From the NCBI GenBank assembly GCA_018873245.2, contig JAEMBT020000009.1, positions 9,341,288-9,405,287 of the forward strand: DNA of 64,000 nt, written 5' to 3'. Both the position numbers and the translations under genes were made by a program. The first letter of the stretch is position 1; the number at the start of each line of letters is the position of its first letter. A model generated the notes under the pieces. The model saw only the letters and a program-made list of their open reading frames with translations. It did not search any database and had not been told where the DNA came from. This DNA is from Archegozetes longisetosus (taxonomy: Eukaryota > Arthropoda > Arachnida > Sarcoptiformes > Trhypochthoniidae). This document shows, piece by piece, positions 53,112 through 63,887 of the stretch.

Positions 53112-53280
53112 AACACATAAAATTCATATTTAAAAGCGCTGAAAAGTTTAGTAATAACTTATAAGTTGCGTATATAACTTTATGAATAAACATTCACTTG
53201 AGTGTTAGAACCTTTTGATAGTACACTGTAACAATCTCTCTCATGAACGATTTCATATGGTAGCGAGCATGATTTACAAT
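51130..53280. other. Intergenic, no gene supported
   Basis: AT-rich spacer between the two duplicated secreted-protein blocks. Open frames at 51745-52059 and 52050-52259 have no recognisable features and AT-typical composition; I do not call them genes. Confidence 0.4.
53074..53107. repeat. (GA)n microsatellite
   Basis: Seventeen uninterrupted GA dinucleotides. Confidence 0.95.
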
Positions 53281-53525
53281 AAATTCTAATAATTGAGAGA
53301 ATTTAAACTTAAAACCCTTTTATTCAAGCAAGAAAAATTCAGAAATTATTTGCAAACTCTTTGAAAGTATTATCCGTTAATAAAAGTTAAAAGTAGCTCA
53401 CGTGAAAACAAGATTTTAGATCGACAGATAATCGATAGATATCAATCTCAATAACAATTTTTATTGATAATATTTAAATGTAATACAAAGATTAAATTCA
53501 TATAAACTACAACTAATGAAAATTT

Positions 53526-54122
53526 TTATGCTTTAATATCTCCAATGCCATTGCCGGTCTCTTTAACTAAGGTCACTTTTTCATCCTTAACCGAAAAAGT
53601 CCAAAAATGTTTATTAATGCAACCGGCAGGACAATCACCCGATCCTTTGTAGAAGACATAAGTACCATCGAGTCCAGCAGTGACTTGTGAACTTGTACCA
53701 ATTAGTCTATCGACTGAACAATGAGTGGCCAGACCTTTTTCGGCCAAAACCTGAATCAGTTTAATTGAATTGTAAGGCTTTGAGAAAGTGATTACATCGT
53801 AATCTATAGAATCCATTCTATGTTCTTTGATTGGACCGAATTCACTTTCATTAAGTTTAGTGGCGGCTTCTTTAGTAAACTTCTGACACGTAATTCTTCC
53901 AGCAACATATGGTGATTGATGTCTGACATTAGCCACGATCGGGAATGCCTTACGAATAGCCGCTAAATCTTTGTGTATCTTTTCGTAAACTTCTTTCGGT
54001 GGTTCTAAAAGAGCTCCAGATAGTTCTTGAGCAATAAGTAAAGCTTCTGTATCTTCAAAACCTGTGAGCTCGCAATAGACAGTTGCTGACAGAAGTGTTG
54101 AGATCAATAAGATTTTAAACAT
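53526..54122 (-). CDS. Small secreted-protein family, copy 3
   Basis: 198 codons with signal peptide MFKILLISTLLSATVYC, then ELTGFEDTEALLIAQELSGA. Cysteines occur at GRITC, THC and GDCPAGC, as in copies 1 and 2. The motif TYVFYKGSGDCPAGCINKHF closes the domain and the protein ends NGIGDIKA. This copy has no disablement and its block has no MITE insertions, so it is the best reference for the family. The upstream flank (54123-54860) matches that of copy 2 and should hold a shared promoter; no element in it can be named. Function unknown. Confidence 0.78.
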   Translation of the reverse strand: MFKILLISTLLSATVYCELTGFEDTEALLIAQELSGALLEPPKEVYEKIHKDLAAIRKAFPIVANVRHQSPYVAGRITCQKFTKEAATKLNESEFGPIKEHRMDSIDYDVITFSKPYNSIKLIQVLAEKGLATHCSVDRLIGTSSQVTAGLDGTYVFYKGSGDCPAGCINKHFWTFSVKDEKVTLVKETGNGIGDIKA

Positions 54123-54869
54123 TTTTGTGAATATTTTTAAGTCTTTTCTCTTTGAACAAGGATTGGAAACTAAACTGAATTTTGAGAGCTTGAAAGTTTT
54201 CTATTTATATGTTCTTATTTTACAATGATTACTATTTATATGACGATAGTATGAAGTCATTCAACATTTGTTTGTTTCTCATTAAAGTTATTACTTTATT
54301 TATTTATCTAATAATTATTCGAGATTATTCTTCCAGTCGTTAGTCAGAGACGACATTACTTAGAATTTTTATCGATAACAAAAATTTTTCTGTACTTTAT
54401 AATAAATTTATTAGTGTTACCAAAGTATGACAAATAGTTTGACTTTTAGCTGATTATTAAACTACTTAGTTTTTAGTGTTGAAATTGAATATTCATTGCT
54501 AATTCAAAAGTATAACTATTAATACCATTTTTACTTATTAATTTTCAGTACCCTTAATTTTTTTTATTCAATTTAAACCTTTATCAATTAGTGAAATTAC
54601 TGACAATTACAGAAATAGGATAGCAATATCCCTGAAACAAATGTTTCTATGCATTTATATATGAAGCTTAAATTAATCTCTCAATAGTTAGTAACTGATG
54701 AGTTTTTAAACTTTGTATTTAAGATCATCTATAAGGATAAGTATAAGATACGCTCATGCTTTAAACTTCAAACAATTAATTCATAGGGTTAGTGAATTCT
54801 AATCACGGAGTAAGAAATCTTTCCAGACTAGAGACTATAGTTGATTTTGATTTCAATTGAAACAATTTG

Positions 54870-55746
54870 TTGACAATCAATTATAACTGCATGCAATCTT
54901 ATTAGTAGTAAATTATAAATCTTGTGCCTGTAGATGGTAAATTGTAAATATAACGGTCTTTCTCCTACTGTATTAGTCGTTTTGATTGTTGATTTAGCTC
55001 TTACTGGTAGGATTATTAGAATAGGTTTATAGGCTCTCAAAACTGTCTAATCAATTGATGGTATGCGCGTTCAATAAGCATGTAATTGGGAAAATTCTAT
55101 AAGCAAATAGCCGCATTATTGAGAAAAACTCAGATTATATCTAGAAATTTTATCTTTACTAAGAGTTGAGTTGACCTTTCTTGTTCGGTTAGTTAAGATT
55201 AAATCCAATTTCTAGCTGAGTGATTCGTTACATCATATAATTAATTAATTGAGAAATATACTTAAAGTTAATAATTAAAACAAGAGAAATACTACGCAAG
55301 AAATATAAGGGAAATAAAATTTGTCATAAGATTTATATGGCATGAGTCATAAAATATGATTTAATCTAAATCATATGTTATGATAAACGTGCTTGTGATT
55401 GTTAAGCTAATCGAATAATTAATTATTTGAGTCATATTTGAGTCGTTCATTGAGTTTGTGAGAAAATTCGTGCTTTTCGTTCTCGAAAAAACATTTGTGA
55501 GTAGACTTAATCAAAACAAAATTATTTATTCAAAATATTTCTAAGTAATATAGAAAGTAAAGTTCAATCAATAATTACGTGTTTACTAAAGACTATTCTC
55601 TAAAAAATAAATACATCTAAATATTTATAAAAACATCATAGCAACAGTCAGAGTCATAATTATTATAGGTTTTATTAATCTAATCATATAATAAACCGCA
55701 TATTTCTAAAAGAATAACTTTATATCATATCCAAAGGATATTTTTT
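54870..55746. other. Intergenic, nothing recognised
   Basis: AT-rich spacer between the secreted-protein block and the C-type lectin gene. The end next to the lectin is its 3' flank. Confidence 0.45.
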
Positions 55747-56825
55747 TCAAACAAATCCAATTGAAATCCACTGTCCATTTCTCTTTATTTGTAAGGTTCT
55801 TCTATAGTTAATTATCTCAAGTCTGACATCAGTCACAACATTTCCCAAATTGGGCGACAATTCATTTATCTTAGAATTAATAAGAGCTACGAGTTCTTGC
55901 CTTAAACTTTCAATTTGACTACTATTATTGTTGGAACTGTTAGCCTTCAAATGATCAATATCTTTAATAATGGCAACGATTTGTGTGTTTTTAATCCTAA
56001 GCTCTTCTCTTATATTTTCATTATCATTAACCAAATACGAAAAACTATTATTGACAGCAATTATAACTTCAGAGCTGAAATTCGAGAGTTTGTGTCTTGT
56101 TTCTTCCAAATTTTTTTCCAGAGACGCAATTTTGTTGTCTCTATCTCTCAACTCTCCCAATAAGTCCTCATACTTTTCAGAATTAAATCTTCTTGACTCT
56201 AAAAACGCTTTTTGTAGACTAGGTACTGTCCAGATCTGCAACTTTTCACAAACAACTAAACCCCATCGGTCGCATGAACTATCAATCCATTGACCACTAT
56301 TTGACGATTCTTTAGATTGCATCTGAGCACAACGTTTACTCAAATCATCACTTGGTTTATTTTGAGCCCAATTACTGTACCTAATATCCGAGTCATCGTC
56401 CCATACAAAGCTATTATTAACACGTTTAGCACCAATCCATACATTATCTTCAATACCTAGTTCGTTGAATAAGTAGTGCTCCAAGAATTCCTGTTCTTGT
56501 TTGGAATTTATGGTCACCAAAGATGGCAAAAATGATTGGCTTCTCGTGTCTTGATCTTGACATGCATTTATAGCTTCATCTCTTGTAGACATATTTCTAA
56601 TAACTTGAAGACATTTTTCGTCTCTATACGTTATCCATCTGTTATCATTACCGCATTCAAAACCTATTCAACGTAACATTAATATTTATAAATATCTTGA
56701 AAATTAATTTTAAACTCTATCTAATGCTTACTTGAATCTTCAGAACTTGAAGAAATAGTTAGCAAAAATAAACTTAACTGTAAGAACATGTTAAAAGGTA
56801 TAGTTTTAGTAATACTTGACTTCAT
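55747..56825 (-). CDS. Secreted C-type lectin-like protein with coiled-coil tail
   Basis: Two exons: 56825-56732 and 56663-55747. The 68-bp intron has donor GTAAGC and an acceptor ending GAATAG, and the frame is kept (336 residues). Exon 1 is a signal peptide (FLQLSLFLLTISSSSEDSS). Exon 2 begins FECGNDNRWITYRDEKCLQV and continues with a complete C-type lectin fold: the EAINAC helix, WIGAKRVNNSFVWDD, WAQNKPSDD and QWIDSSCDRWGLVVCEK. The EPN/QPD and WND calcium-sugar signatures are not present (NKPSDD and WID instead), so classic calcium-dependent sugar binding is doubtful. The C-terminal 170 residues are charged with heptad repeats (ELRDRDNKIASLEKNLEET and so on), likely an oligomerisation stalk. 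The short hydrophobic end ISIGFV closes it. Role probably extracellular recognition or immunity; the exact ligand is unknown. Confidence 0.85.
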
Positions 56826-57315
56826 TTTTTTTTTAATAATACAATTTCTAAACTGTAATTAAACATTTTAAGATAAACTTTTTGCCTTTATATAAGATTT
56901 TCTCTATCTAATGGCTAATAAACTCGTTTTTTGATATCAGATTTTATGATTAAACTTTCCCAAAATTCCTTTTAAACTATAAAAGTTTATTAAAAGGATG
57001 TGATGAAAAACATGTTATATAATGAGTTTTATTTCGTTTTTGTTAATGAAAATTAAATTTTGGTTGGCAACAAGAGTCATAATTAATTTGATGGGCAATA
57101 AAATAAAATGAATTATATTTTTAATGAGCCAGTTAACAACAGTTTATGTAATTCTCCAGACATTAAGGCTCCTCTTGTTATTATTTCCCTCATGATTTAG
57201 ATATTTCCTGAGGTAAATAACTTGAAGTATTTTCGGCAAATAACATACTAGTTAATATAAAAAATATTTTCAATTACTTCTTAGTTGAGAACTCAATGAA
57301 AGCTATATATAACAC

Positions 57316-57758
57316 ATATGTAAGGATAGTATTTTTCGGTTTTAGAAAAAGCGTAAATCGGCAGTATTTTTCGGTTTATTAAAGATGATAATTTTTCGGC
57401 GAATTTCGGTTAATAGTTATGTAATTCAAGGTTTATATTTTGAAAACAAAAACAATGAAAATATATTAGTTGCTCTAGTAATCGTCAAAATAATCCTTCT
57501 GTACCTCCATTAAGGTGTAAGATGCAGTATTGTTAAGTGAATTAAAGTAGAGACAGATTCTTCGATTGGTCATAACATCTCGGTATTTGTTGAAGGACCT
57601 TTCGGCTACTTAAAAACCTGTTATGGACAGACATTTTGCAAACTGACCGCTATTACTGTTTCGATTTTTTCCAGTTTAAAACCGGATGAGCAGGCTCTGT
57701 TCGTCGGTTTTTTCTGACGAATTTCAGTGTTAAACCGAAAAATATTATTCCTACATAT
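57316..57758. mobile_element. MITE with TTTTTCGGTTT ends
   Basis: The ends ATATGTAAGGATAGTATTTT (left) and ATATGTAGGAATAATATTTT (from the right) both continue TTCGGTTT. Further CGGTTT and TTTTTCGG words occur inside. The target duplication is not clear. The type resembles hAT MITEs but is unassigned. Confidence 0.65.
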
Positions 57759-57759
57759 A

Positions 57760-58550
57760 CATGATTTCGTATTACGGTTAGGTTAAGACATTTAACTATA
57801 AAATAATATGATAATATATTTTCATTATCTTTTGATTCAAATATTTGGCGGACTGTGTTTCAGTTTTAGCTCATACTTTCATAGCTTTGATGCAATAGTA
57901 TCAAAGTATGTATCTTGTCTCAATAGCTGTCAAGCGGACTGATTTATAGCGTGTTTCATAACAAACAGACGGGTTTCAATAATAACTTTTAAATTAGTAA
58001 ATCAGTTTTAACTAGTAAGACATAAAAACAAATATAAATTATGAAATTTTGATTTTGTATACTCAGGTTTTCCCTAACCTCATTTTCACTACTGATGCAG
58101 AGAAGAAAAGATTGATCTTTATTTTTGAACAAATCCTAATTCGATACGTTCGAGTAAATTTTGCTAATCTTGTATTTTTTTGTTATCGTGAACTAGAGAT
58201 TTGTTTAATTCAAACAATTTTGAAGTTACTAAGGAAAAATTTGCTGGTAGTTATTTAATACGAATGTGAAATACATTCCATAACATTTTATAACATTATT
58301 CTTAGTGCAAATATAAATTTAAGAATTACATACAATAAATTTTTTTGATAATTAGTTCGCCGAAAAGGTCAAATTCAAGCAATGATTCTGGAATTCGATT
58401 CTAGAGAAAGTATTAATCATTTCTCTTATAACACAATCTAGTTTTGTCTGCGTAAAAAATTTCTATCAACGAGTGAGAAACAATAATTCAAAAGCAAAAG
58501 CAAAATTATAGAAATAATTATTTAATTAGTTTAGTGAGTTTATGATTAAC
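57760..58550. other. Intergenic, nothing recognised
   Basis: AT-rich spacer. An open frame at 58049-58258 has no recognisable feature. The right end is the 3' flank of the ionotropic-receptor-like fragment. Confidence 0.4.
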
Positions 58551-58990
58551 TTAATTCTCAAACAAGTAGTGAGTCCATTCCATAATGAAAATAGTAATAC
58601 TTAAAGTCATTCCATAAATCAAATCTTTGAAAACTCCGCTCAGGTTTTCCAATGTTAAGAGTTTGATATCGTTAAATAAATCATTGTCTTCCTCCTCAAC
58701 CCAACCACTACTTCTCATCATTTCCTCGAACCAATGACCATAAATTTCACTTTCTTTTAACTGATTAATACTGAAAAAATTAATAGATGTGAATTTCACA
58801 TAAATTGAAGATATGCTCAAAAGAAACCAATCCTCACACTCTGCCCATTTATTCCGCGATTGCTCGCAACAACAATACTGTAAGGCTGCGTTCCGCTACT
58901 GGACTCTGATATGTGAAGTTTCACTCCATCCCTGAACATTTCTTTTCTCTCTTCTCTCGAATACGTTTTGAAGTCAAGCTTCAAAACGTT
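58551..58990 (-). pseudogene. Ionotropic-receptor (iGluR-like) C-terminal region, probably broken
   Basis: The last 90 codons (58820-58551) read INQLKESEIYGHWFEEM, then LTLENLSGVFKDLIYGMTLS with a hydrophobic segment and ME. This is the usual end of ionotropic receptors: the end of the S2 ligand-binding lobe (LxESGLYxxW), then the last membrane helix (L.LENLxGxFxxLxxGxxLSxxxFxxE). About 50 codons upstream, in another frame, the strand reads DGVKLHISESSSGTQPYSIV, which fits the earlier part of S2. The two pieces are separated by a change of frame at about 58825 and not by an obvious intron. The pore region and N-terminus were not found up to 60.5 kb. I read it as a receptor relic or an incompletely assembled exon; such receptors act in chemosensory neurons. 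Confidence 0.55.
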
Positions 58991-60502
58991 TAGCTAATGA
59001 ATTTAGAAAACGATAAATTTAATATTTAAGCTATAATCAGATCACGCGAACATAAAAATCCAAATCAATTGATTTCATTAAAAAACTCATTTTATTAATT
59101 TCATTCATATAGAATTGAATCCAATAATAGAACAAGATCGATAGTAATTTTTTTAAAAGCTTTCCTTATAATCTTTTCTTTTTTTTGATTGCTCTTTAAT
59201 TCATATAATATATATAAATAAATTCTTTTATATAGCATTATATATATATATATAATTCTTTAATATATATAAGCAAAGTAATGACAGTTAATCATCTACA
59301 ATGTGGAATAAACGACTTTAAGTTAGATAAATTAAAAGAATTTATTTACTCTAAGATCAATAGTTCTATCATTTGTGTGTCTATTCTGGGAAAAAGTTGG
59401 AGTTCTCTACAATATTACTAACAATTTAGGTCTTATTGGTGACAGAAAATCAGCGTATACTTAATTCGTGAATAGTAAAGCTAGTTGAAAATTGACAAAC
59501 TTCTAAAATGTTTTTACTCAAGTAGGTGTGCTATATTCTTAAAATTATGGTTTTCTAAGAATTTAGTTTATTCGAAATATGGAAATTTTGAATAATAAAA
59601 ATGAGATTATTCAAGATTTTAAAACTATTTGAATTATATGAATCGTTCTATTGCTATTATTTATCGATAACTTTAGCCTCATATTTAATGCATTTACTGT
59701 TAGGCTTAAAATGAGTGATTGCATTGAAAGTGCTTAATTTATAATTTTAATTGCATTTAACTAACTTTAAATATTTTATACATTTTCAAAAATTGAGAGA
59801 ACTGGTATACATTTCCTTTGGGATAATTTTTCCGTTTTCGGACACTTTCTCAGTATTTCAATTATTAATTTCTACTGAATCCTTAAGTTTTTACTATCTA
59901 TTCAACTCTGTAGTCAGGGTGAACAGATCGAGATCGAGATCGGACAACATTTTTCAAAGGGTGTCCTCTTTGATTTAAAAAATATTTCAGTATCAATAAA
60001 CCATGAGTTTATTAATAAATTGAATTTCCATAAAAATTAAGAAATTAGATACTCTATACTAGATTTAGCACCATTCAGTAATTTTGTGTCATTTTATATT
60101 ATCATAAAATTGTGGGCAAGTCATATCACGATTAAATCTTATGCATATTTCTGATTTTACCTAAGTTTTTGAAAAAAGACCAATGGAGTTAATCTTAAGT
60201 GTAAAAGTCTACAGATGCATAAAAGTAGCCAACTTCTCAGTAAGATTAATGAAACTAATCTTAACCCAGGGATATAATTTATGTATGAAATAACTGGTTC
60301 CTAAAACTATCCTAAAATACTTTTCTCGTTAGGGCAATTATTATGATTATTTGTTAGAAGATTAAAATACCTTATCAATTATTAATATATCTCGAGTACA
60401 TTTCACTCAAAATTTTTAGACTTTATTATTCGTTAGTGCAAATCTCATATCAAGTATTCTATGCGCGATTGCATTTTCTTTTAAATGATCTTAGTGATGA
60501 AT
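58991..60502. other. Intergenic, nothing recognised
   Basis: AT-rich, with a (TA)n run near 59240-59275. No exon of the neighbouring receptor genes could be recognised. Confidence 0.45.
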
Positions 60503-62777
60503 ATGGAAAATATTGGAAATAAATTACGGAATTATCTACTTCCTTCTTTCAAATTATTAATTAAATTAGGGTGAATCTTAGCAATCCCTGCTCGGGGTGT
60601 TCCTATTGACCTATATCAACGAGTCATATGTCGTTGGAAAGGTCTCGTCAAGCTGAGTCCAACGATACCTCACATGATGACCTGTGACCTTTGACTTCTG
60701 ACCTCTAACCAAAATACTTAACCCCTACAACATATATATCGTTGGAAAGGTCTCTTCAAACTGAATACAACGATAACACTCATATCACTTTGAGACTAAG
60801 AAACAAAACGAAGGTTTTCACTGTTGAGCGCCCTGGGGACCTGTCCCACAGGGCACCGCCTGTTCCCTCCCTTCGCCCTTAAAACGGGGTGATGAGTTCA
60901 ATACACCTTGATTTTTCCGTTAATCAGAATTCGAATCTAATTCTTGATTCGAATCTTGGAATGTATCGTGATATAATGGTGGACAATGAAGAGTAAGTCT
61001 ATCTAAATAAAGAGCAGGTCCAGGATAAACTTTAACGACATCTTTCAGAAAATGTTTAAATCTTTAACCATAACTGTACTTTTCTATTCTTAAAATGAGC
61101 AAACTTGTGTAAATATTGAGAAATGGTTCAATAGATGATCGTGCACGTCTTAGCATGAATGATAAAATTATACCAATACTAAAAGCAAAAATCAATGAAA
61201 TTAAAAAATGTAAATTAAATACGGTCGAAAGGTGGGAGAAATTGAATAGTGCCGTGAAAACGGCAATTCAACATTACTTGTCACTTTTTTCACTGACTGA
61301 TAAGATGGTGGATCGCTATGGTGTTTCCCTGAAAAGGGCAGGATACTATTAATCGGTACTGAAGTACTGTTAGAGATAATAAAGACTAAAAAGTATATTG
61401 AAACCCGCATTGCTTACGCTGTGGAAAGTAGATAAAGAAAATTATGAATATGTATACCTTCTCAGAAGGGTAAATTATACAAGCATTATTTGATCTTATA
61501 GGGAGATAATATAATTTGAAAATCAAAACTTATGTTGAATAGGTCTCAAGATCACATGAGTGTTATCATTGTATTCAGTTTGAAGAGACCTTTCCAACGA
61601 TATATATGTTGTAGGGGTTAAGTATTTTGGTCAGAGATCAGAAGTCAAAGGTCACCCGTCGGTGAACCCGAGGTCACAGGTCATCATGTGAGGTATCGTT
61701 GGACTCAGCTTGACGAGACCTTTCCAACGACATATGACTCGTTGATATAGGTCAATAGGAACACCCCGAGCAGGGATTGTTAAGATTCACCCATTAAATT
61801 ATGTCTACTCTTAATAGTGATTTATCAATTCATTGAAATGACAAATGACTTTTTGAGTTTTCCAGTAAAAGTAAAGCTTGATATCAACAATTATGATGTA
61901 AGCGACTTGCCATCGATCACATTTTGCTTTTAAAAATGATTTATAGATAAGGCAAAAATATAAATTTGTAGAGAGCTCATCAAAAAGTTTTGAAACAACG
62001 AATAACAAAATTAAAATGAAAAACATTGAAAAATTTGAAAATGACACTCATTTTTATCAATTATTTGAAAGAACGATAAATCTGACTTCAATTTCAGACT
62101 GTTCTGCAAACTTGAGTTTTAATAATGACTTCAAGTATTACAATAATTGTGAAATAATTGGAAAAGTTTCGGAATTTATTAGTAAAAATCATCGATATGA
62201 GAAATGTTTCACATTTTTCAATATAAATCAACGCAATATCAGAAAATTGAACTCATATCAAATGGATAAATCAAGTTATGTAAAGATTAAAATTTCGTTT
62301 GAAAAGATTGGAGAATACCTGAACTGTTCGAATCAATATGATAGTAGTATAATTTATATAAGCCTTCATTCTCCCAGTTATGTATTCAGTTTATCGTATT
62401 TTCATTCTTTAAAAATTGATTTCCGAGAAACAAATAAAATTCTTGCTTTTAAGTTCTCAAAAAGTGTTGTTGAAAGACTGGGATGGCCTCATCATACAGA
62501 TTGTATTAAACAAAGCTTTGATTCTCAAACAAATGAAACTTATTCATTAGATGATTGCATTAATTCTTGTGTTTTAAATAAAGCTCTAGAAATAAGCAAA
62601 TGGATTCCTTCTATTAATAACTTTAAAATTGATGTTGTATTAAATAATAAGACAATGAATACAAAACTCTGTGCCGAAAATTCATCTAAAGTACTATCTC
62701 ATCAAAGAATAGCAATGTTTTGTCCCCGGAAATGTCGTCAGAACTGTGACATTGAATATATAAATAGTTACATATAA
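60503..62777 (+). pseudogene. DEG/ENaC sodium-channel gene, disrupted in TM1
   Basis: The reading starts at ATG 60503 (MENIGNKLRNYLLP, FKLLIKL) and runs into the first transmembrane segment. That segment is cut at 60569 by a 1.2-kb element and resumes in frame at 61802 (CLLLIVIYQFIEM). There follow FLSFPVKVKL and DLPSITFCF, the family's post-TM1 region. A frame change or stop at about 61933 separates this from the main extracellular part (about 61950-62777). That part has CFTFFNINQRN, KIDFRETNK, SLDDCINSC and the cysteine-rich stretch (LCAE, FCPRKCRQNC) typical of degenerin/ENaC channels. The frame meets a stop at 62775; about 35 plausible codons follow it, ending in repeat sequence, and TM2 was not found. 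Members are trimeric sodium channels used in mechano- and chemosensation. This copy cannot make a channel. Confidence 0.82.
60569..61792. mobile_element. Non-autonomous element, 1.22 kb, 9-bp duplication, Merlin-like ends
   Basis: ATTAAATTA at 60560-60568 and 61793-61801 is a perfect 9-bp duplication. Inverted repeats of about 220 bp begin GGGTGAATCTTAGCAATCCC on the left and GGGTGAATCTTAACAATCCC from the right. Each arm carries two copies of a CGTTGGAAAGGTCTC...CAACGATA unit. The start GGGT(G/A)AATC and the inner words ATCGTTG(A/G)A(C/T)TCAGCT are shared with the Merlin element at 28446-30175, so this may be a Merlin derivative. A Mutator-type origin, also with 9-bp duplications, remains possible. 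The internal 78-codon frame at 61116-61352 has no transposase motif. Confidence 0.85.
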
Positions 62778-62883
62778 GATGTTCTCCGCAAGAAATCTAC
62801 AGTAAAAGAGATTAGAGTAAATATAGAGAATTCTCCAATTTTCACATATAAGTTGAATAAAAGAGTAGTGTATATATGGCGAG

Positions 62884-63140
62884 GCTGGGACAGTACGATA
62901 GTACGAGTCTACTAATAGTACAAATCATACTGTCCCAGATTCTCCAAAACTCATAAAATCAATAAAAAAACCTGGGACAGTACGAGCTCATACTTTTCAT
63001 ACCCCTCTAAAACTATTAATAAAATCACCAAAATTGAAGTTTTCATATCATTTAATATGGAATTTAAGCTAAAACACTACAGAAATCGTCTAAAATCATC
63101 ATGTTTTGCCACTACTATTCTGGGACAGTAGGAACTCGTA
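62884..63140. repeat. Dispersed CTGGGACAGTACGA words, hairpin-forming
   Basis: CTGGGACAGTACGA occurs at 62886 and about 62982, its variant CTGGGACAGTAGGAA at about 63121, and the complement ATACTGTCCCAG at about 62928, giving a 54-bp hairpin (62886-62940). It begins where the DEG/ENaC similarity ends and may be an inserted repeat. Confidence 0.55.
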
Positions 63141-63485
63141 CTATTCATGAAAAATAACAAATTTCATCAAATAAAATTCACAAAAATACAGAAAACAAAA
63201 GTGTTTTTTGGCTCATTACTTTGTACGAGTCAACAAGAAAATGTAAGAGTTTAATTTCCACAATTTTTTAGTACTTTAACCTGAGAATTTACTAAATTTC
63301 AACTAAAAGTTGATAATTTATTCATCAAATTCTATTAAAATGATAATAAAAGGGTCTTAGACGGCACATACGAAGGTGTTGCTTTTCTTGACTCATTTTC
63401 CTTTCCAAGCCATCAAATCCAATACTTTTTTAAGCCAAAAAATACAAAACATTTAAATATGGCAATTCAATGCACTGAATCTTAG

Positions 63486-63770
63486 TTACACAAACCAAAC
63501 CATGAAGTACGAAATGGCGTTTGTGAAGGTTGTTATGAGGATAGCGAATTTAGTTCTAGCGAGGATGAGGAATCTAGTTCTAGTGATGGTGAGATAATTT
63601 CAATCGTTTCACTCACGAATCCAAACAAGTTGTCTTCAAAGACTTGTACAAAGTGTAAGATTACTAAGGAGTTTGAATTGTTTCATAAGAACAGGAGAAA
63701 AAAGGATGGAAGGCAGATTTGGTGGAACTACTTAGTTATGCTATTACTACTTAGTATTCATTTATTATGA
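63486..63770 (+). CDS. Coding fragment with two CxxC motifs, probably an exon
   Basis: The frame is open for 94 codons without an ATG. It reads NGVCEGCYEDSEF, a Ser/Glu-rich stretch (SSSEDEESSSSDGE), then KTCTKCKITKEFELFHKNRR and KKDGRQ. The second motif is the short zinc-binding pattern CTKCxxTKxxxxFxKNxRxKDG seen beside HNH-type nucleases and in some transposon or viral proteins. The ORF has coding-like codon use but no start and no clear splice sites, so it may be an internal exon or a relic. Confidence 0.4.
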   Translation, partial: LHKPNHEVRNGVCEGCYEDSEFSSSEDEESSSSDGEIISIVSLTNPNKLSSKTCTKCKITKEFELFHKNRRKKDGRQIWWNYLVMLLLLSIHLL

Positions 63771-63887
63771 ACAATTTTACTTTAACTATTTATCACATAT
63801 TAGTATACGGCTTTATCATAGCATTTTTGTATGTTTTATATATCATAAATAATAAAGTGATTGTTGAAAAAATAACCGGCCAGCCCA

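Noticed and set aside
61116..61352. 78-codon frame inside the 60569-61792 element as a transposase
   Set aside because: It has no DDE or DNA-binding motif and is far too short; probably a non-functional remnant.
61811..62047. Minus-strand hydrophobic 78-codon frame
   Set aside because: It is the complement of the DEG/ENaC coding sequence around TM1.
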